Positions 41,601 to 51,658 are shown, counted from the stretch's first letter. The stretch is 64,000 nucleotides of DNA from Escherichia coli (GCF_036503815.1 NZ_AP027764.1:2790001-2854000), one strand, 5' to 3'. A program made the numbers and translations. Notes: generated from the letters alone by a model not told the origin.

Positions 41601-42443
41601 ATGCATTCACTCCAACGTAAAGTTCTGCGTACTATTTGTCCGGACCAAAAAGGTCTGATCGCCCGTATTACTAATATTTGCTATAAGCACGAGTTAAATA
41701 TCGTGCAGAACAATGAATTTGTTGATCACCGTACCGGGCGCTTTTTTATGCGCACGGAGCTGGAAGGCATTTTTAATGATTCAACCCTGCTGGCGGATCT
41801 CGATAGCGCATTGCCAGAAGGCTCCGTGCGTGAGCTGAATCCCGCCGGTCGTCGCCGGATAGTAATTCTGGTGACTAAAGAAGCGCATTGCCTTGGCGAT
41901 CTGCTGATGAAAGCCAATTACGGTGGACTGGATGTCGAAATCGCGGCGGTTATTGGTAACCACGAGACTTTACGTTCCCTGGTCGAGCGTTTTGATATTC
42001 CGTTTGAACTCGTAAGCCACGAAGGGTTAAGCCGCAACGAGCACGATCAAAAAATGGCGGATGCCATTGACGCTTATCAGCCTGACTACGTGGTGCTGGC
42101 GAAGTATATGCGCGTATTAACGCCAGAATTTGTGGCACGCTTCCCGAATAAGATCATCAATATTCACCATTCATTCCTGCCAGCGTTTATCGGCGCACGT
42201 CCTTATCACCAGGCCTATGAACGTGGCGTGAAGATTATTGGCGCAACCGCTCACTATGTGAATGACAATCTGGACGAAGGTCCAATCATTATGCAGGACG
42301 TTATTCATGTAGATCACACTTACACTGCCGAAGATATGATGCGTGCGGGTCGTGATGTCGAGAAAAACGTATTAAGCCGCGCGCTTTACCAGGTTTTGGC
42401 GCAGCGTGTATTTGTTTACGGTAACCGGACGATTATTCTTTAA
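41601..42443 (+). CDS. purU: formyltetrahydrofolate deformylase
   Basis: Hydrolyses 10-formyl-THF to THF and formate, balancing one-carbon pools and supplying formate to PurT. 280 residues. An N-terminal ACT domain (about 7-85; glycine/methionine sensing) is followed by a formyltransferase-fold domain with HHSFLPAFIGARPY near 186 and the catalytic Asn/His/Asp set (INIHHS, GATAHYV, EGPIIMQD). Confidence 0.97.
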   Translation: MHSLQRKVLRTICPDQKGLIARITNICYKHELNIVQNNEFVDHRTGRFFMRTELEGIFNDSTLLADLDSALPEGSVRELNPAGRRRIVILVTKEAHCLGDLLMKANYGGLDVEIAAVIGNHETLRSLVERFDIPFELVSHEGLSRNEHDQKMADAIDAYQPDYVVLAKYMRVLTPEFVARFPNKIINIHHSFLPAFIGARPYHQAYERGVKIIGATAHYVNDNLDEGPIIMQDVIHVDHTYTAEDMMRAGRDVEKNVLSRALYQVLAQRVFVYGNRTIIL

Positions 42444-42525
42444 TCGCTGGCAAAATAGAACTGGTTGCCTTTAATCCGTTACGGATGAAAATTACGCAAC
42501 CAGTTCATTTTTCTCAACGTAACCC

Positions 42526-42553
42526 TTTACAGCGGCGTGTCATTTGATATGAT
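42526..42553 (+). promoter_or_regulatory. tyrTV promoter
   Basis: -35 TTTACA (42526-42531), 16-base spacer, -10 TATGAT (42548-42553), then a GC-rich discriminator GCGCCCC. This is the pattern of stringently controlled stable-RNA promoters, where ppGpp shuts off initiation. Confidence 0.85.
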
Positions 42554-42603
42554 GCGCCCCGCTTCCCCACAAGGGAGCAGGCCAGTAAAAAGCATTACCC
42601 CGT

Positions 42604-42688
<85 letters not shown>

Positions 42689-42722
42689 TCTCAAGCATTA
42701 CATCAAAATTTGAATTATCCCT

Positions 42723-42807
<85 letters not shown>

Positions 42808-42839
42808 TCACTTTCAAAAACCCCTGTATTCTCCAACGA

Positions 42840-42990
42840 ATCCGTAACTGAATATTCTGCCCATGCGGGGAAGGATGAGAAGCTTCGACTAAGGTTCGAC
42901 TCGAGCGCCAGCGAGAGAGCATTGCCGCAGGCAACGACCCGTAGGGCGAAGCGCGCAGCGCTGAGTAATCCTTCCCCACCACCATCACAC
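42840..42990 (+). ncRNA. rttR: rttR-like tail of the tyrT transcript
   Basis: Downstream of the tRNAs the transcript carries a segment ending in a copy of the tRNA 3' part (TCCTTCCCCACCACCATCAC near 42969-42988). In K-12 a 178-base unit with this end is repeated about three times and a roughly 170-base RNA, rttR, is released. Here one unit is visible. Ends are approximate. Confidence 0.45.
42875..42964 (+). pseudogene. tpr: tpr, interrupted at codon 6
   Basis: In K-12 this frame encodes a 29-residue Arg-rich protamine-like peptide. Here the frame begins ATG AGA AGC TTC GAC and then reads TAA (42890-42892) where K-12, as I recall it, has CAA. The rest (GSTRAPARE...CRRQRP...GRSAQR) is still recognisable to the TGA at 42962, with two further changes. 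The peptide cannot be made at full length in this strain, so the locus seems to be kept for RNA and not for protein. Confidence 0.7.
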
Positions 42991-43031
42991 CCTTAAATAC
43001 TCAAAACCTGTTACTTCAAGCTAATTTGCCC

Positions 43032-43104
43032 CGTGGCACCGCGTTTACCGGACCTACAATATCCTCCCCTGTAGGTCAGATAGGCGAATCACTCCGCACC
43101 GTGC
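43032..43104. repeat. degenerate REP pair (BIME-like)
   Basis: Two inverted, worn REP-like units: CGTGGCACCGCGTTTACCGG... ending CCTACA (43032-43058), and TGTAGGTCAGATAGGCGAAT... with CACTCCGCACCG (43070-43104). They resemble the REP core TGTAGGCCGGATAAGGCG-TCACGCCGCATCCG. Located between convergent transcripts, as REPs usually are. Confidence 0.6.
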
Positions 43105-43106
43105 CC

Positions 43107-43132
43107 ATAAAAAAACCCCGCCGAAGCAGGGT
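43107..43132 (-). terminator. narI terminator
   Basis: On the minus strand CCCTGC-TTCG-GCGGGG is a 6-bp stem with a stable TTCG tetraloop, followed by TTTTTTT. Ends the narGHJI operon. Confidence 0.9.
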
Positions 43133-43152
43133 CTATGTGAACTAAAATTCGC

Positions 43153-43830
43153 TTAGTGACGAGCGCGCACCAGCTGGTACTTACGTGTCAGATACTCCAC
43201 CGGTACGCTCCAGATGTGCACCAGACGCGAGAACGGGAACAGCAGGAATAACGTCATCCCCAGCACCAGGTGCAGACGGAAGATAAACGCCACACCATCA
43301 AGGTGTTGAGAAGCGCCACCGTGGAAGGTCACCACCGACTGCGCCCAGCCAACCAGTTTCATCATCTCGCTACCGTCCATATGTTGGGCAGAAAATGGAA
43401 TAGTCAGCAGACCCAACGCGCACTGGATAACGAGCAGCGACAGGATCAGGATGTCCGCCCCGGTAGTCGTTGCACGCACACGCGGGCTGAACAGGCGGCG
43501 TTTCAGCAACAGCACGCCGCCAATCAGACACAGCACGCCGCTGGCACCACCAGCAATCATCGCCATTTTCTGTTTCACTTCAATTGGCAACCACGCTTCA
43601 TACATCCAGTGCGGCGTCAGCATACCGAAGAAGTGGCCGACAAAAATCCCCAGAATTCCGATATGGAACAGGTTCGACGCCAGGTTCATCCCTTTGCGAT
43701 CCAGCATCTGGCTGGATGCCGCGCGCCAGGTGTACTGCCCGTAGTCATAGCGCAGCCAGCTACCAATCAGGAAGACGGCCCCGGCTATGTACGGGTAGAT
43801 ATCAAAGAAGAACATATTCAGGAATTGCAT
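43153..43830 (-). CDS. narI: nitrate reductase A gamma subunit, cytochrome b
   Basis: Membrane anchor and quinol oxidase of NarGHI, 225 residues with five membrane segments. Two b-type hemes are held by His residues ([15 protein letters not shown] and RLHLVLG...LVHIW). Electrons from quinol pass through it to NarH. Starts within the last base of narJ (overlapping stop/start). Confidence 0.98.
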   Translation of the reverse strand: MQFLNMFFFDIYPYIAGAVFLIGSWLRYDYGQYTWRAASSQMLDRKGMNLASNLFHIGILGIFVGHFFGMLTPHWMYEAWLPIEVKQKMAMIAGGASGVLCLIGGVLLLKRRLFSPRVRATTTGADILILSLLVIQCALGLLTIPFSAQHMDGSEMMKLVGWAQSVVTFHGGASQHLDGVAFIFRLHLVLGMTLFLLFPFSRLVHIWSVPVEYLTRKYQLVRARH

Positions 43831-44540
43831 TAGTGCTGTCCTCCGGTGGTGATATTCAGATATTGCGGCGCGACGGCACCGGCAAAGCGACGCTGATGAG
43901 CAGTGATTGCTGAATCACCGCAGCCTTTGTCAGCAAAGAATTTAACCTGCTCTTCTTCCCAGACGGCATCCAGCGCCTGTGGCGTATCGTCGCGCGCTTC
44001 ATCAGCAATTTTTTCCGCCACTTTGTCGCTGTCGATAGCGGTATTCGCCAGTTTCAGCAGCAGATCAAACAGCACGGCATAACGGCTTTCACGTTGTTGC
44101 AGACGCGCGCTCAGCAACGCCAGAATCGGCGCGATATCTTTCAAACCTTCCACGGCTTCGCTTTGCGGCAGCTGCGCCAGATACTCCAGATACAGCGGCA
44201 GATGATCCGGTAATTCACGACTGTTCAATTGCAAACCGTGCTGCTCATACTGTGCCAACAAGTCAACCATTGCCTGGCCGCGATCGCGGGATTCACCGTG
44301 AACATGCTCAAACAGCAGCAACGACGTGGCGCGACCACGGTCGAACAGTTCGCTGTACTGGGCCTGAGCATCCAGCGGATCCAGCGCTGTTAAATCGCGC
44401 AGGAAAATGCCCAGCGCATGGGCATCCTCTTTCGACAGATTTTCCGACGCAGCAATCGCCTCAAACATCTCTTGTTGATGCTGCCATAAGGCAGCATCCG
44501 GATATTCAAGGAGACGCGATACAATCACGAGTTCGATCAT
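43830..44540 (-). CDS. narJ: nitrate reductase assembly chaperone NarJ
   Basis: 236 residues, TorD/NarJ-type system-specific chaperone. Binds the NarG N-terminus, assists molybdenum cofactor insertion and holds the apoenzyme in the cytoplasm until it meets NarI. Helical, with the conserved [17 protein letters not shown] segment ([12 protein letters not shown]). Overlaps narH by four bases and narI by one. Confidence 0.97.
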   Translation of the reverse strand: MIELVIVSRLLEYPDAALWQHQQEMFEAIAASENLSKEDAHALGIFLRDLTALDPLDAQAQYSELFDRGRATSLLLFEHVHGESRDRGQAMVDLLAQYEQHGLQLNSRELPDHLPLYLEYLAQLPQSEAVEGLKDIAPILALLSARLQQRESRYAVLFDLLLKLANTAIDSDKVAEKIADEARDDTPQALDAVWEEEQVKFFADKGCGDSAITAHQRRFAGAVAPQYLNITTGGQH

Positions 44541-46075
44541 GGGTGCGGCTCCGTTTTACTGGTCACGTCGATGGCATCGATACGGCGGCTGTTGAACAGA
44601 TTGAATTTGGTATCTGAACCGTGGCAGCCGTCACCAAAGGTAAAGCCGCAGCCATTTTTCTCCGGGAAGGCTTCCCGCGCCAGTTCACGGTGACTGCTCG
44701 GCACCACAAAGCGATCTTCGTAGTTGGCAATTGCCAGATAACGGTACATTTCCTGTGCCTGAGCTTCGGTCAGACCGACCTCTTCCAGCGCACGGGTATC
44801 AACTTTACCGTCAACGGTTTCAGCACGTTTGTAATGACGCATCGCCAGCATACGTTTCAGCGCGCGCAGTACCGGTTTGGTATCACCGGCGGTCAGCAGA
44901 TTCGCCAGATACTGTACCGGGATACGCAGGCTTTCGACGTCTGGCAAAATACCGTTGCTGCCCAGCTCGCCCGCATCTGCCGCAGACTGAATCGGCGACA
45001 GAGGCGGCACGTACCAGACCATCGGCAGTGTGCGATATTCCGGATGCAGCGGCAGCGCCAGTTTCCATTCCATCGCCATTTTATAAACCGGCGACTGCTG
45101 TGCGGCTTCAATAACGCTCAGCGGAATACCGTCCTTAATCGCCTGCTCGATGACTTTCGGATCGTTCGGATCGAGGAACACGTCCAGCTGACGCTGGTAG
45201 AGATCTTTCTCGTTCTCGGTGCTTGCTGCACGTTCAATCGCGTCGGCATCGTACAGCAGCACGCCAAGATAACGGATACGACCGACACAGGTTTCAGAGC
45301 ACACCGTCGGCTGACCCGCTTCAATACGCGGATAGCAGAAGATGCACTTCTCAGACTTACCGCTCTTCCAGTTGAAGTAGATTTTTTTGTACGGGCATCC
45401 GGTGATGCACATACGCCAGCCGCGGCATTTGTCCTGGTCGATCAGGACGATGCCATCTTCTTCACGCTTGTAAATCGCACCGCTCGGGCAGGTCGCCACA
45501 CATGCCGGGTTCAGGCAGTGTTCGCACAGGCGTGGCAAATACATCATGAAGGTGTTTTCGAACTGGCTATACATCGCCTTCTGGATGTTGTCGAAGTTCT
45601 TGTCTTTCGCCAGTTTGTCAAACTCACCGCCCAGGTCATCTTCCCAGTTTGGCCCTTTTTCGATTTTCGCCATCCGTTCGCCGGTAATCAGCGAACGTGG
45701 ACGGGCAATCGGCTGCGATTTGCTGCCTTCCGGCGCGGTATGCAGGTTCTGATAGTCAAAATCGAACGGCTCGTAATAATCGTCGATCCCCGGCAGATGC
45801 GGGTTAGCGAAAATTTTACCCAGCAGCATGGCGCGGTTACCCATACGCGGCTGAAGTTTGCCGTTGATTTTTCGGATCCAGCCGCCTTTGTATTTTTCCT
45901 GGTTTTCCCAGTCGGTCGGGAAGCCCTGGCCCGGCTTGGTTTCCACGTTGTTGAACCACGCGTATTCCACGCCTTCACGGCTGGTCCAGACGTTTTTACA
46001 GGTCACTGAACAGGTGTGGCAACCGATGCACTTATCCAGATTCAGCACCATGCCGACTTGTGAACGAATTTTCAT
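44537..46075 (-). CDS. narH: nitrate reductase A beta subunit, iron-sulfur protein
   Basis: 512 residues. Four Cys clusters ligate one [3Fe-4S] and three [4Fe-4S] centres: CIGCHTCSVTCK near 16-27, CEHCLNPACVATCPSG near 184-199, CRGWRMCITGCPYKK near 217, and CIFCYPR...CSETCVGR. A Trp replaces one Cys (CRGW), which makes the [3Fe-4S] centre. Overlaps narG and narJ by four bases each. Confidence 0.98.
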   Translation of the reverse strand: MKIRSQVGMVLNLDKCIGCHTCSVTCKNVWTSREGVEYAWFNNVETKPGQGFPTDWENQEKYKGGWIRKINGKLQPRMGNRAMLLGKIFANPHLPGIDDYYEPFDFDYQNLHTAPEGSKSQPIARPRSLITGERMAKIEKGPNWEDDLGGEFDKLAKDKNFDNIQKAMYSQFENTFMMYLPRLCEHCLNPACVATCPSGAIYKREEDGIVLIDQDKCRGWRMCITGCPYKKIYFNWKSGKSEKCIFCYPRIEAGQPTVCSETCVGRIRYLGVLLYDADAIERAASTENEKDLYQRQLDVFLDPNDPKVIEQAIKDGIPLSVIEAAQQSPVYKMAMEWKLALPLHPEYRTLPMVWYVPPLSPIQSAADAGELGSNGILPDVESLRIPVQYLANLLTAGDTKPVLRALKRMLAMRHYKRAETVDGKVDTRALEEVGLTEAQAQEMYRYLAIANYEDRFVVPSSHRELAREAFPEKNGCGFTFGDGCHGSDTKFNLFNSRRIDAIDVTSKTEPHP

Positions 46076-49000
46076 TTTACGCTCTCCTGTACCTGGTCAT
46101 TGCCTTCGCCATCTAACCAGTCAATGTTCTTCATCTTACGCACTACAACAAATTCATCGCGGTTAGAACCTACAGTGCCGTAGTAGTTAAAGCCGTATGC
46201 CAGATGGGCATAGCCGCCGATCATATGCGTCGGTTTCGGCGTGATACGGGTGACCGAGTTATGAATACCGCCGCGCTGACTGGTGATTTCTGAACCAGGC
46301 AGGTTAACGATACGTTCCTGCGCGTGGTACATCATGGTCATCCCTGCCGGAACACGCTGGCTGACAACCGCACGAGCAGTCAGTGCACCGTTGCTGTTGA
46401 AGACTTCAATCCAGTCGTTATCGGCGATACCCAGCTCTTTGGCATCGGCTTCACTCAACCAGACCACCGGACCACCGCGACCTAAAGTCAGCATCAGCAG
46501 GTTGTCGCTGTAGGTGGAGTGGATACCCCATTTCTGGTGCGGTGTCAGGAAGTTGAGCGCTTTTTCCGGATTACCGTTAGATTTCTGGCCCATCACTTCT
46601 TTCACCGAACGGGTATCGATCGGCGGACGATAAACCAGCAGGCTTTCACCGAAATCACGCATCCACTGATGATCCTGATACAGCTGCTGACGGCCAGAGA
46701 GCGTACGCCACGGGATCAGCTCGTGAACGTTGGTGTAACCGGCGTTGTAAGAAACATGTTCATCTTCAAGGCCAGACCAGGTCGGGCTGGAGATGATTTT
46801 GCGCGGCTGCGCCTGAATGTCACGGAAGCGGATCTTCTCGTCTTCTTTATTCAGCGCCAGATGCGTATGGTCACGACCGGTAAACTCGCTCAATGCCGCC
46901 CAGGCTTTCACGGCCACCTGGCCGTTGGTTTCTGGTGCCAGCGTCAGGATCATCTCTGCCGCATCAATTGCGGTGTTCAGCATCGGCTGGCCTTTCGCCG
47001 GACCTTCCGCTTTGGTGTAGTTGAGCTTACGCAGCAGATCCATCTCGCTCTGGGTGTTCCAGGCAATCCCTTTACCGCCGTTACCGATTTTCTCCATCAG
47101 CGGGCCGATAGAGGTAAAGCGTTCGTAAGTCGCCGGATAATCGCGCTCTACGACCATAATGTGCGGTGCAGTTTTACCTGGGATCAGGTCGCATTCGCCT
47201 TTTTTCCAGTCTTTCACATCCAGCGGCTGCGCCAGTTCAGCGGCAGAGTCGTGCTGGATCGGCAGCGTGACGATGTCGGTTTCTTTGCCCAGATGACCAA
47301 CGCACACTTCGGAGAATTTCTTCGCGATGGCTTTGTAGATTTCCCAGTCGCTTTTCGCTTCCCAGGCCGGATCGACTGCCGCAGACAGCGGGTGAATAAA
47401 CGGATGCATATCCGAAGTATTCATGTCGTCTTTTTCATACCAGGTCGCCGTCGGCAAAATGATGTCGGAATAGAGACAGGTGCTCGACAGACGGAAGTCC
47501 AGCGTCACCACCAGATCCAACTTGCCTTCCAGACCGTTGTCCTGCCAGTCCACTTCTTCCGGCTTCACGCCGCCCTGCTGACCCAGGTCTTTACCCTGGA
47601 TACCGTGCTCCGTCCCCAGCAGGTACTTGAGCATAAACTCATGACCTTTACCGGAAGAACCGAGCAGGTTAGAACGCCAGATGAACAGGTTACGCGGGTG
47701 GTTTTTACCGTTTTCTGGTTGTTCTGCCGCAAAACGGATAGAACCCTCTTTCAGGGATTTCACGGTGTAATCCACCGGATTCATGCCCGCTTTTTCCGCT
47801 TCGCGAGCGATAGTCAGCGGGTTAGTGCCTAACTGCGGCGCAGACGGCAGCCAGCCCATACGTTCTGCACGGACGTTAAAGTCGATCAGATGTCCGGTAT
47901 AACGGGATTTATCCGCCATCGGCGACAACAACTCTTCTGCGGTCACGGTTTCATAACGCCACTGGCTGGAGTGGTTATAGAAATAAGAGGTGCTGTTCAT
48001 GTGACGCGCCGGACGCTGCCAGTCAAGAGCAAACGCCAGCGGCTGCCAGCCGGTTTGCGGACGCAGTTTTTCCTGACCTACATAGTGCGCCCAGCCGCCA
48101 CCGCTCTGACCTACACAGCCGCAGAAAATCAGCATGTTGATCAGACCACGATAGTTCATATCGAGGTGATACCAGTGGTTCAGACCTGCACCAACGATGA
48201 TCATTGAACGACCGTGGGTCTTATCAGCGTTGTCAGCAAATTCACGGGCAATGCGGATAATCTGGCTGCGAGAAACGCCGGTAATCTGCTCGGCCCACGC
48301 AGGGGTGTAAGCTTTCACATCGTCATAGCTGGTTGCACAGTTAACGTCGTTCAGGCCACGTTCCAGACCATAGTTTGCCAGCGTCAGATCATAAACGGTG
48401 GTCACCAGTGCGGTGCTGCCATCAGCCAGTTGCAAGCGTTTCACCGGCAGCTTGTGCAGCAGCACGTTTTCCAGTTCCACTTTGTTGAAGTGTTCCGTGC
48501 CGTCGCCACCAAAGTATGGGAAGCCCACCTCAGCGATCTCATCCTGGCTACCCAGCAGGCTCAGTTGCAGCTCGGTTTCTTCGCCAGTTTTGCCGTCGCG
48601 CTGCTCAAGATTCCATTTGCCCTTCTCGCCCCAGCGGAAGCCAATAGAACCGTTCGGCGCAACCATTTCTCCATTGGTATTAAAGGCGACAGTTTTCCAT
48701 TCCGGATTGTTTTCCTGGCCCAGCGCATCAACCAGATCAGCAGCGCGCAGCATACGACCTGCGGCGTAGTAACCGTCGCGTTCTTCCAGCATCACCAGCA
48801 TCGGCATGTCGGTGTAGCGACGCACATAGTCGGTGAAATACTGGCTTGGGTTGTCGAGGTGGAATTCACGCAGCATTACGTGGCCCATCGCCAGCGCCAT
48901 TGCCGCATCGGTGCCCTGTTTCGGTGCCAGCCACAGATCGCACAGTTTGGCGATTTCAGCATAGTCCGGTGTGACGGCAACAGTTTTGGTGCCTTTGTAG

Positions 49001-49815
49001 CGCACTTCAGTAAAGAAGTGAGCATCCGGAGTACGGGTCTGCGGCACGTTTGACCCCCAGGCGATGATGTAGCTGGAGTTGTACCAGTCAGCAGATTCCG
49101 GTACGTCAGTTTGCTCGCCCCAGGTTTGTGGAGACGCAGGAGGCAGATCGCAGTACCAGTCGTAGAAGCTTAAGCAAGTACCGCCAAGCAGCGAGAGATA
49201 ACGCGCACCCGACGCGTAAGAAACCATCGACATTGCCGGAATTGGCGAGAAGCCAGCGACGCGGTCCGGGCCGTAGTTTTTGATGGTGTAAACGTTAGAT
49301 GCGGCGATCAGTTCGTTCACTTCCTGCCAGGAAGAACGAACAAAACCACCGCGTCCACGCGCTTGTTTAAAGCTTTTCGCTTTATCGGCGTCTTCAATGA
49401 TAGAAGCCCATGCCTCAACCGGATCGCTATGCAGCGCCTTCGCTTCACGCCACATTTTCATCAGGCGTTTGCGCATCATCGGGTATTTCAGACGGTTGGC
49501 GCTGTAAAGATACCAGGAGTAGCTGGCACCGCGCGGGCAGCCGCGAGGTTCATGGTTTGGCAGATCCGGGCGAGTACGCGGATAGTCAGTCTGCTGGGTT
49601 TCCCAGGTAACCAGACCGTTTTTAACGTAGATTTTCCAGCTGCAGGAGCCGGTGCAGTTTACCCCATGGGTAGAGCGGACGATTTTGTCATGCTGCCAAC
49701 GCTGGCGATATCCATCCTCCCAGTCACGGTTGGTATTGAGAAGCTGGCCATGCCCATCGGCAAAGGTTTCGCCCTTCTGTTTGAAGTAGCGAAACCGGTC
49801 CAGGAATTTACTCAT
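46072..49815 (-). CDS. narG: nitrate reductase A alpha subunit, molybdenum catalytic
   Basis: 1247 residues. Reduces nitrate to nitrite at a bis-MGD molybdenum centre on the cytoplasmic side. N-terminal HGVNCTGSCSW carries the His and Cys ligands of FS0; the molybdopterin oxidoreductase domain follows, with the Mo-ligand Asp near residue 222 (YDWYCDLPPASP region) and the C-terminal dinucleotide-binding domain (LTLGRGGPVVWLSEADAKELGI). No Tat twin-Arg is required. Preceded by GGAGAAAACCG. Confidence 0.98.
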   Translation of the reverse strand: MSKFLDRFRYFKQKGETFADGHGQLLNTNRDWEDGYRQRWQHDKIVRSTHGVNCTGSCSWKIYVKNGLVTWETQQTDYPRTRPDLPNHEPRGCPRGASYSWYLYSANRLKYPMMRKRLMKMWREAKALHSDPVEAWASIIEDADKAKSFKQARGRGGFVRSSWQEVNELIAASNVYTIKNYGPDRVAGFSPIPAMSMVSYASGARYLSLLGGTCLSFYDWYCDLPPASPQTWGEQTDVPESADWYNSSYIIAWGSNVPQTRTPDAHFFTEVRYKGTKTVAVTPDYAEIAKLCDLWLAPKQGTDAAMALAMGHVMLREFHLDNPSQYFTDYVRRYTDMPMLVMLEERDGYYAAGRMLRAADLVDALGQENNPEWKTVAFNTNGEMVAPNGSIGFRWGEKGKWNLEQRDGKTGEETELQLSLLGSQDEIAEVGFPYFGGDGTEHFNKVELENVLLHKLPVKRLQLADGSTALVTTVYDLTLANYGLERGLNDVNCATSYDDVKAYTPAWAEQITGVSRSQIIRIAREFADNADKTHGRSMIIVGAGLNHWYHLDMNYRGLINMLIFCGCVGQSGGGWAHYVGQEKLRPQTGWQPLAFALDWQRPARHMNSTSYFYNHSSQWRYETVTAEELLSPMADKSRYTGHLIDFNVRAERMGWLPSAPQLGTNPLTIAREAEKAGMNPVDYTVKSLKEGSIRFAAEQPENGKNHPRNLFIWRSNLLGSSGKGHEFMLKYLLGTEHGIQGKDLGQQGGVKPEEVDWQDNGLEGKLDLVVTLDFRLSSTCLYSDIILPTATWYEKDDMNTSDMHPFIHPLSAAVDPAWEAKSDWEIYKAIAKKFSEVCVGHLGKETDIVTLPIQHDSAAELAQPLDVKDWKKGECDLIPGKTAPHIMVVERDYPATYERFTSIGPLMEKIGNGGKGIAWNTQSEMDLLRKLNYTKAEGPAKGQPMLNTAIDAAEMILTLAPETNGQVAVKAWAALSEFTGRDHTHLALNKEDEKIRFRDIQAQPRKIISSPTWSGLEDEHVSYNAGYTNVHELIPWRTLSGRQQLYQDHQWMRDFGESLLVYRPPIDTRSVKEVMGQKSNGNPEKALNFLTPHQKWGIHSTYSDNLLMLTLGRGGPVVWLSEADAKELGIADNDWIEVFNSNGALTARAVVSQRVPAGMTMMYHAQERIVNLPGSEITSQRGGIHNSVTRITPKPTHMIGGYAHLAYGFNYYGTVGSNRDEFVVVRKMKNIDWLDGEGNDQVQESVK

Positions 49816-49906
49816 CGGTTTTCTCCTGTGGGAGCCTGTCGGCCCTCTGATAAATCGACATTGCTAATGTTTAAGGGCAAGGTAACGCTCTGAAACAGCG
49901 TGGGAA

Positions 49907-50070
49907 TTGATAACGATCAAGAGTGATGGGGATGAAAAATAAAGTAAATTCCTAAGATACCCCTTTAGGATAATTAACAGTTACAGCATAAAAGACTGTA
50001 AATTAAGGCATTTTATACCTGTAGTTATTTAAACTATTAAGAATTTTATGCAGATGGGTATTAAGGAGTA
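49907..50070 (-). promoter_or_regulatory. narG control region: FNR and NarL sites
   Basis: TTGATAACGATCAA (49907-49920) is a perfect FNR palindrome. About 149 bases farther upstream, ATGGGTATTAAGGAGTA (50054-50070) reads on the minus strand as two NarL heptamer-like words, TACTCCT and TACCCAT. With the FNR site at -41.5 the second falls near -190, which agrees with the known high-affinity NarL site at about -195; an IHF bend is expected between. No gene lies in the 392-base gap 49816-50207. Confidence 0.85.
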
Positions 50071-50157
50071 TTCCCCATGGGTAACATATTAATGGCTCTT
50101 AATGAAATCCGGAGAAATAAGCCATATAACATTAGTATGTTGTAACTAAATGATGCA

Positions 50158-50185
50158 TAAAAAAAGCGCGACATCATGCCGCGCA
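50158..50185 (-). terminator. narK terminator
   Basis: GCGCG-GCATGATGT-CGCGC on the minus strand followed by a run of seven or eight T, 22 bases beyond the narK stop. Confidence 0.85.
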
Positions 50186-50207
50186 AAGGATAATCAAATA
50201 TTAAGAT

Positions 50208-51599
50208 TTATTTTTTAGAATGCCGACCATATACCGCCCAGGTAATCACTACGCAGGCGATATAGAAAATCAAAAATACTTTCATTGCGCCGACTGGCGA
50301 ACCCGTTAATGCCAGCGAGCTACCGAACGCTTTCGGGATAAAGAAGCCACCAATCGCGCCAATCGCAGAGATGAAACCCAGCGCCGCCGCCGTGTCGGTT
50401 GCCGCTTCACGCATCGCACGTTCGTCAGAACCCCCTTCTGCTTTCACGCGATCCATTGTCAGTTTACGGAAGATCACGGAAATCATCTGGAAAGTGGAAC
50501 CACTACCCAGCCCAGCGGTCAGGAACAGCGCCAGGAAGACGGCGAAGAACGCCATGAAGCTTCCGCCCTGTCCGTCAGTCGGTAAGGTCAGGAACAGCAG
50601 GCCGCTGAAAATCGCCATCAGGATAAAGTTCACCAGTGTGACACGAGTTCCGCCCAGACGGTCAGATAATGCACCACCTGCAGAACGCGCCAGCGCACCA
50701 ATAAACGGCCCGAAGAAAGCGTATTGCAGAATCTGAACATCCGGGAACTGCGTTTTTGACAGCATCGCAAAGCCCGCGGAGAAGCCGATGAAGGAGCCGA
50801 AGGTTGCCAGATACAGCAGGCTCATAATCCACAGATGACCCCGTTTGAGTACCGGCAACTGCTCCTTGATGGAGGCTTTCGAGGTAGCAAGATCGTTCAT
50901 GCCAAACCACGCCGCAATGGTGAAGATGGCAAGGAACGGCACCCATACCCAGGACGCATTCGCCAGATACAGCTCAGTCCCATCCGGCTGTTTGACACCC
51001 TGGCTACCAAATACTGCGAAAATCGACAGTGATACCACCAGCGGAGCAACCAACTGCATGACGCTGACGCCCATGTTGCCCAGACCACCATTCAGACCCA
51101 GCGCGCCACCCTGCTTCTGTTTCGGAAAGAAGAAGCTGATGTTTGCCATACTGGATGCGAAGTTCGCGCCAGCAAAGCCGCACAGCAGAGAGATGATGAT
51201 GAAGACGCTATAAGGCGTGGAGGTATCCTGCACGGCAAAACCCAGCCAGACGCAAGGAATAATCAGAATACCAGTGCTGAACGCCGTCCAGCGACGACCA
51301 CCGAAGATAGGAACCATAAAGGAGTATGGAACACGTAACAACGCGCCAGAAACCGAAGGCAGCGCCGTCAACATAAATAGCTGATCGGTCGTAAAATTAA
51401 AACCGACTTTCGGTAAGTTCACCGCAACAGCACTGAATAACATCCATACGCAAAACGCCAGCAGCAGACAGGGAACGGAAATCCACAGGTTGCGGCTGGC
51501 AATACGTTGACCGCGTTGTTGCCAGAACGCAGGATCTTCCGGTCGCCAATCTGTAATGACAGCTCCAGTAGCCCTTTCGGGGGCGGATGAGTGACTCAT
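50208..51599 (-). CDS. narK: nitrate/nitrite transporter NarK
   Basis: 463-residue major facilitator with 12 membrane segments. Exchanges nitrate for nitrite. Conserved Arg89 and Arg305 that bind the anion lie in the GALLRVPY and ALARSAGG segments, and the glycine-rich nitrate signature appears as GFAGANFASSMANISFFFP and GLGSGSTFQMI. The ATG at 51599 is 5-6 bases after AGAGGTG, so I prefer it to the GTG two codons upstream. Confidence 0.97.
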   Translation of the reverse strand: MSHSSAPERATGAVITDWRPEDPAFWQQRGQRIASRNLWISVPCLLLAFCVWMLFSAVAVNLPKVGFNFTTDQLFMLTALPSVSGALLRVPYSFMVPIFGGRRWTAFSTGILIIPCVWLGFAVQDTSTPYSVFIIISLLCGFAGANFASSMANISFFFPKQKQGGALGLNGGLGNMGVSVMQLVAPLVVSLSIFAVFGSQGVKQPDGTELYLANASWVWVPFLAIFTIAAWFGMNDLATSKASIKEQLPVLKRGHLWIMSLLYLATFGSFIGFSAGFAMLSKTQFPDVQILQYAFFGPFIGALARSAGGALSDRLGGTRVTLVNFILMAIFSGLLFLTLPTDGQGGSFMAFFAVFLALFLTAGLGSGSTFQMISVIFRKLTMDRVKAEGGSDERAMREAATDTAAALGFISAIGAIGGFFIPKAFGSSLALTGSPVGAMKVFLIFYIACVVITWAVYGRHSKK

Positions 51600-51658
51600 A
51601 GACACCTCTGATACTCGTTTCGATGTCTGCCACCTTAGTGTCTGTAGCTAAAGGCAAT

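Noticed and set aside
44621..46009. 462-codon frame opposite narH, and similar frames opposite narG (46519-47832, 48214-49053)
   Set aside because: Antisense shadows of nar genes with well-known products; composition is odd (His, Phe and Arg rich) and no start signals are present.
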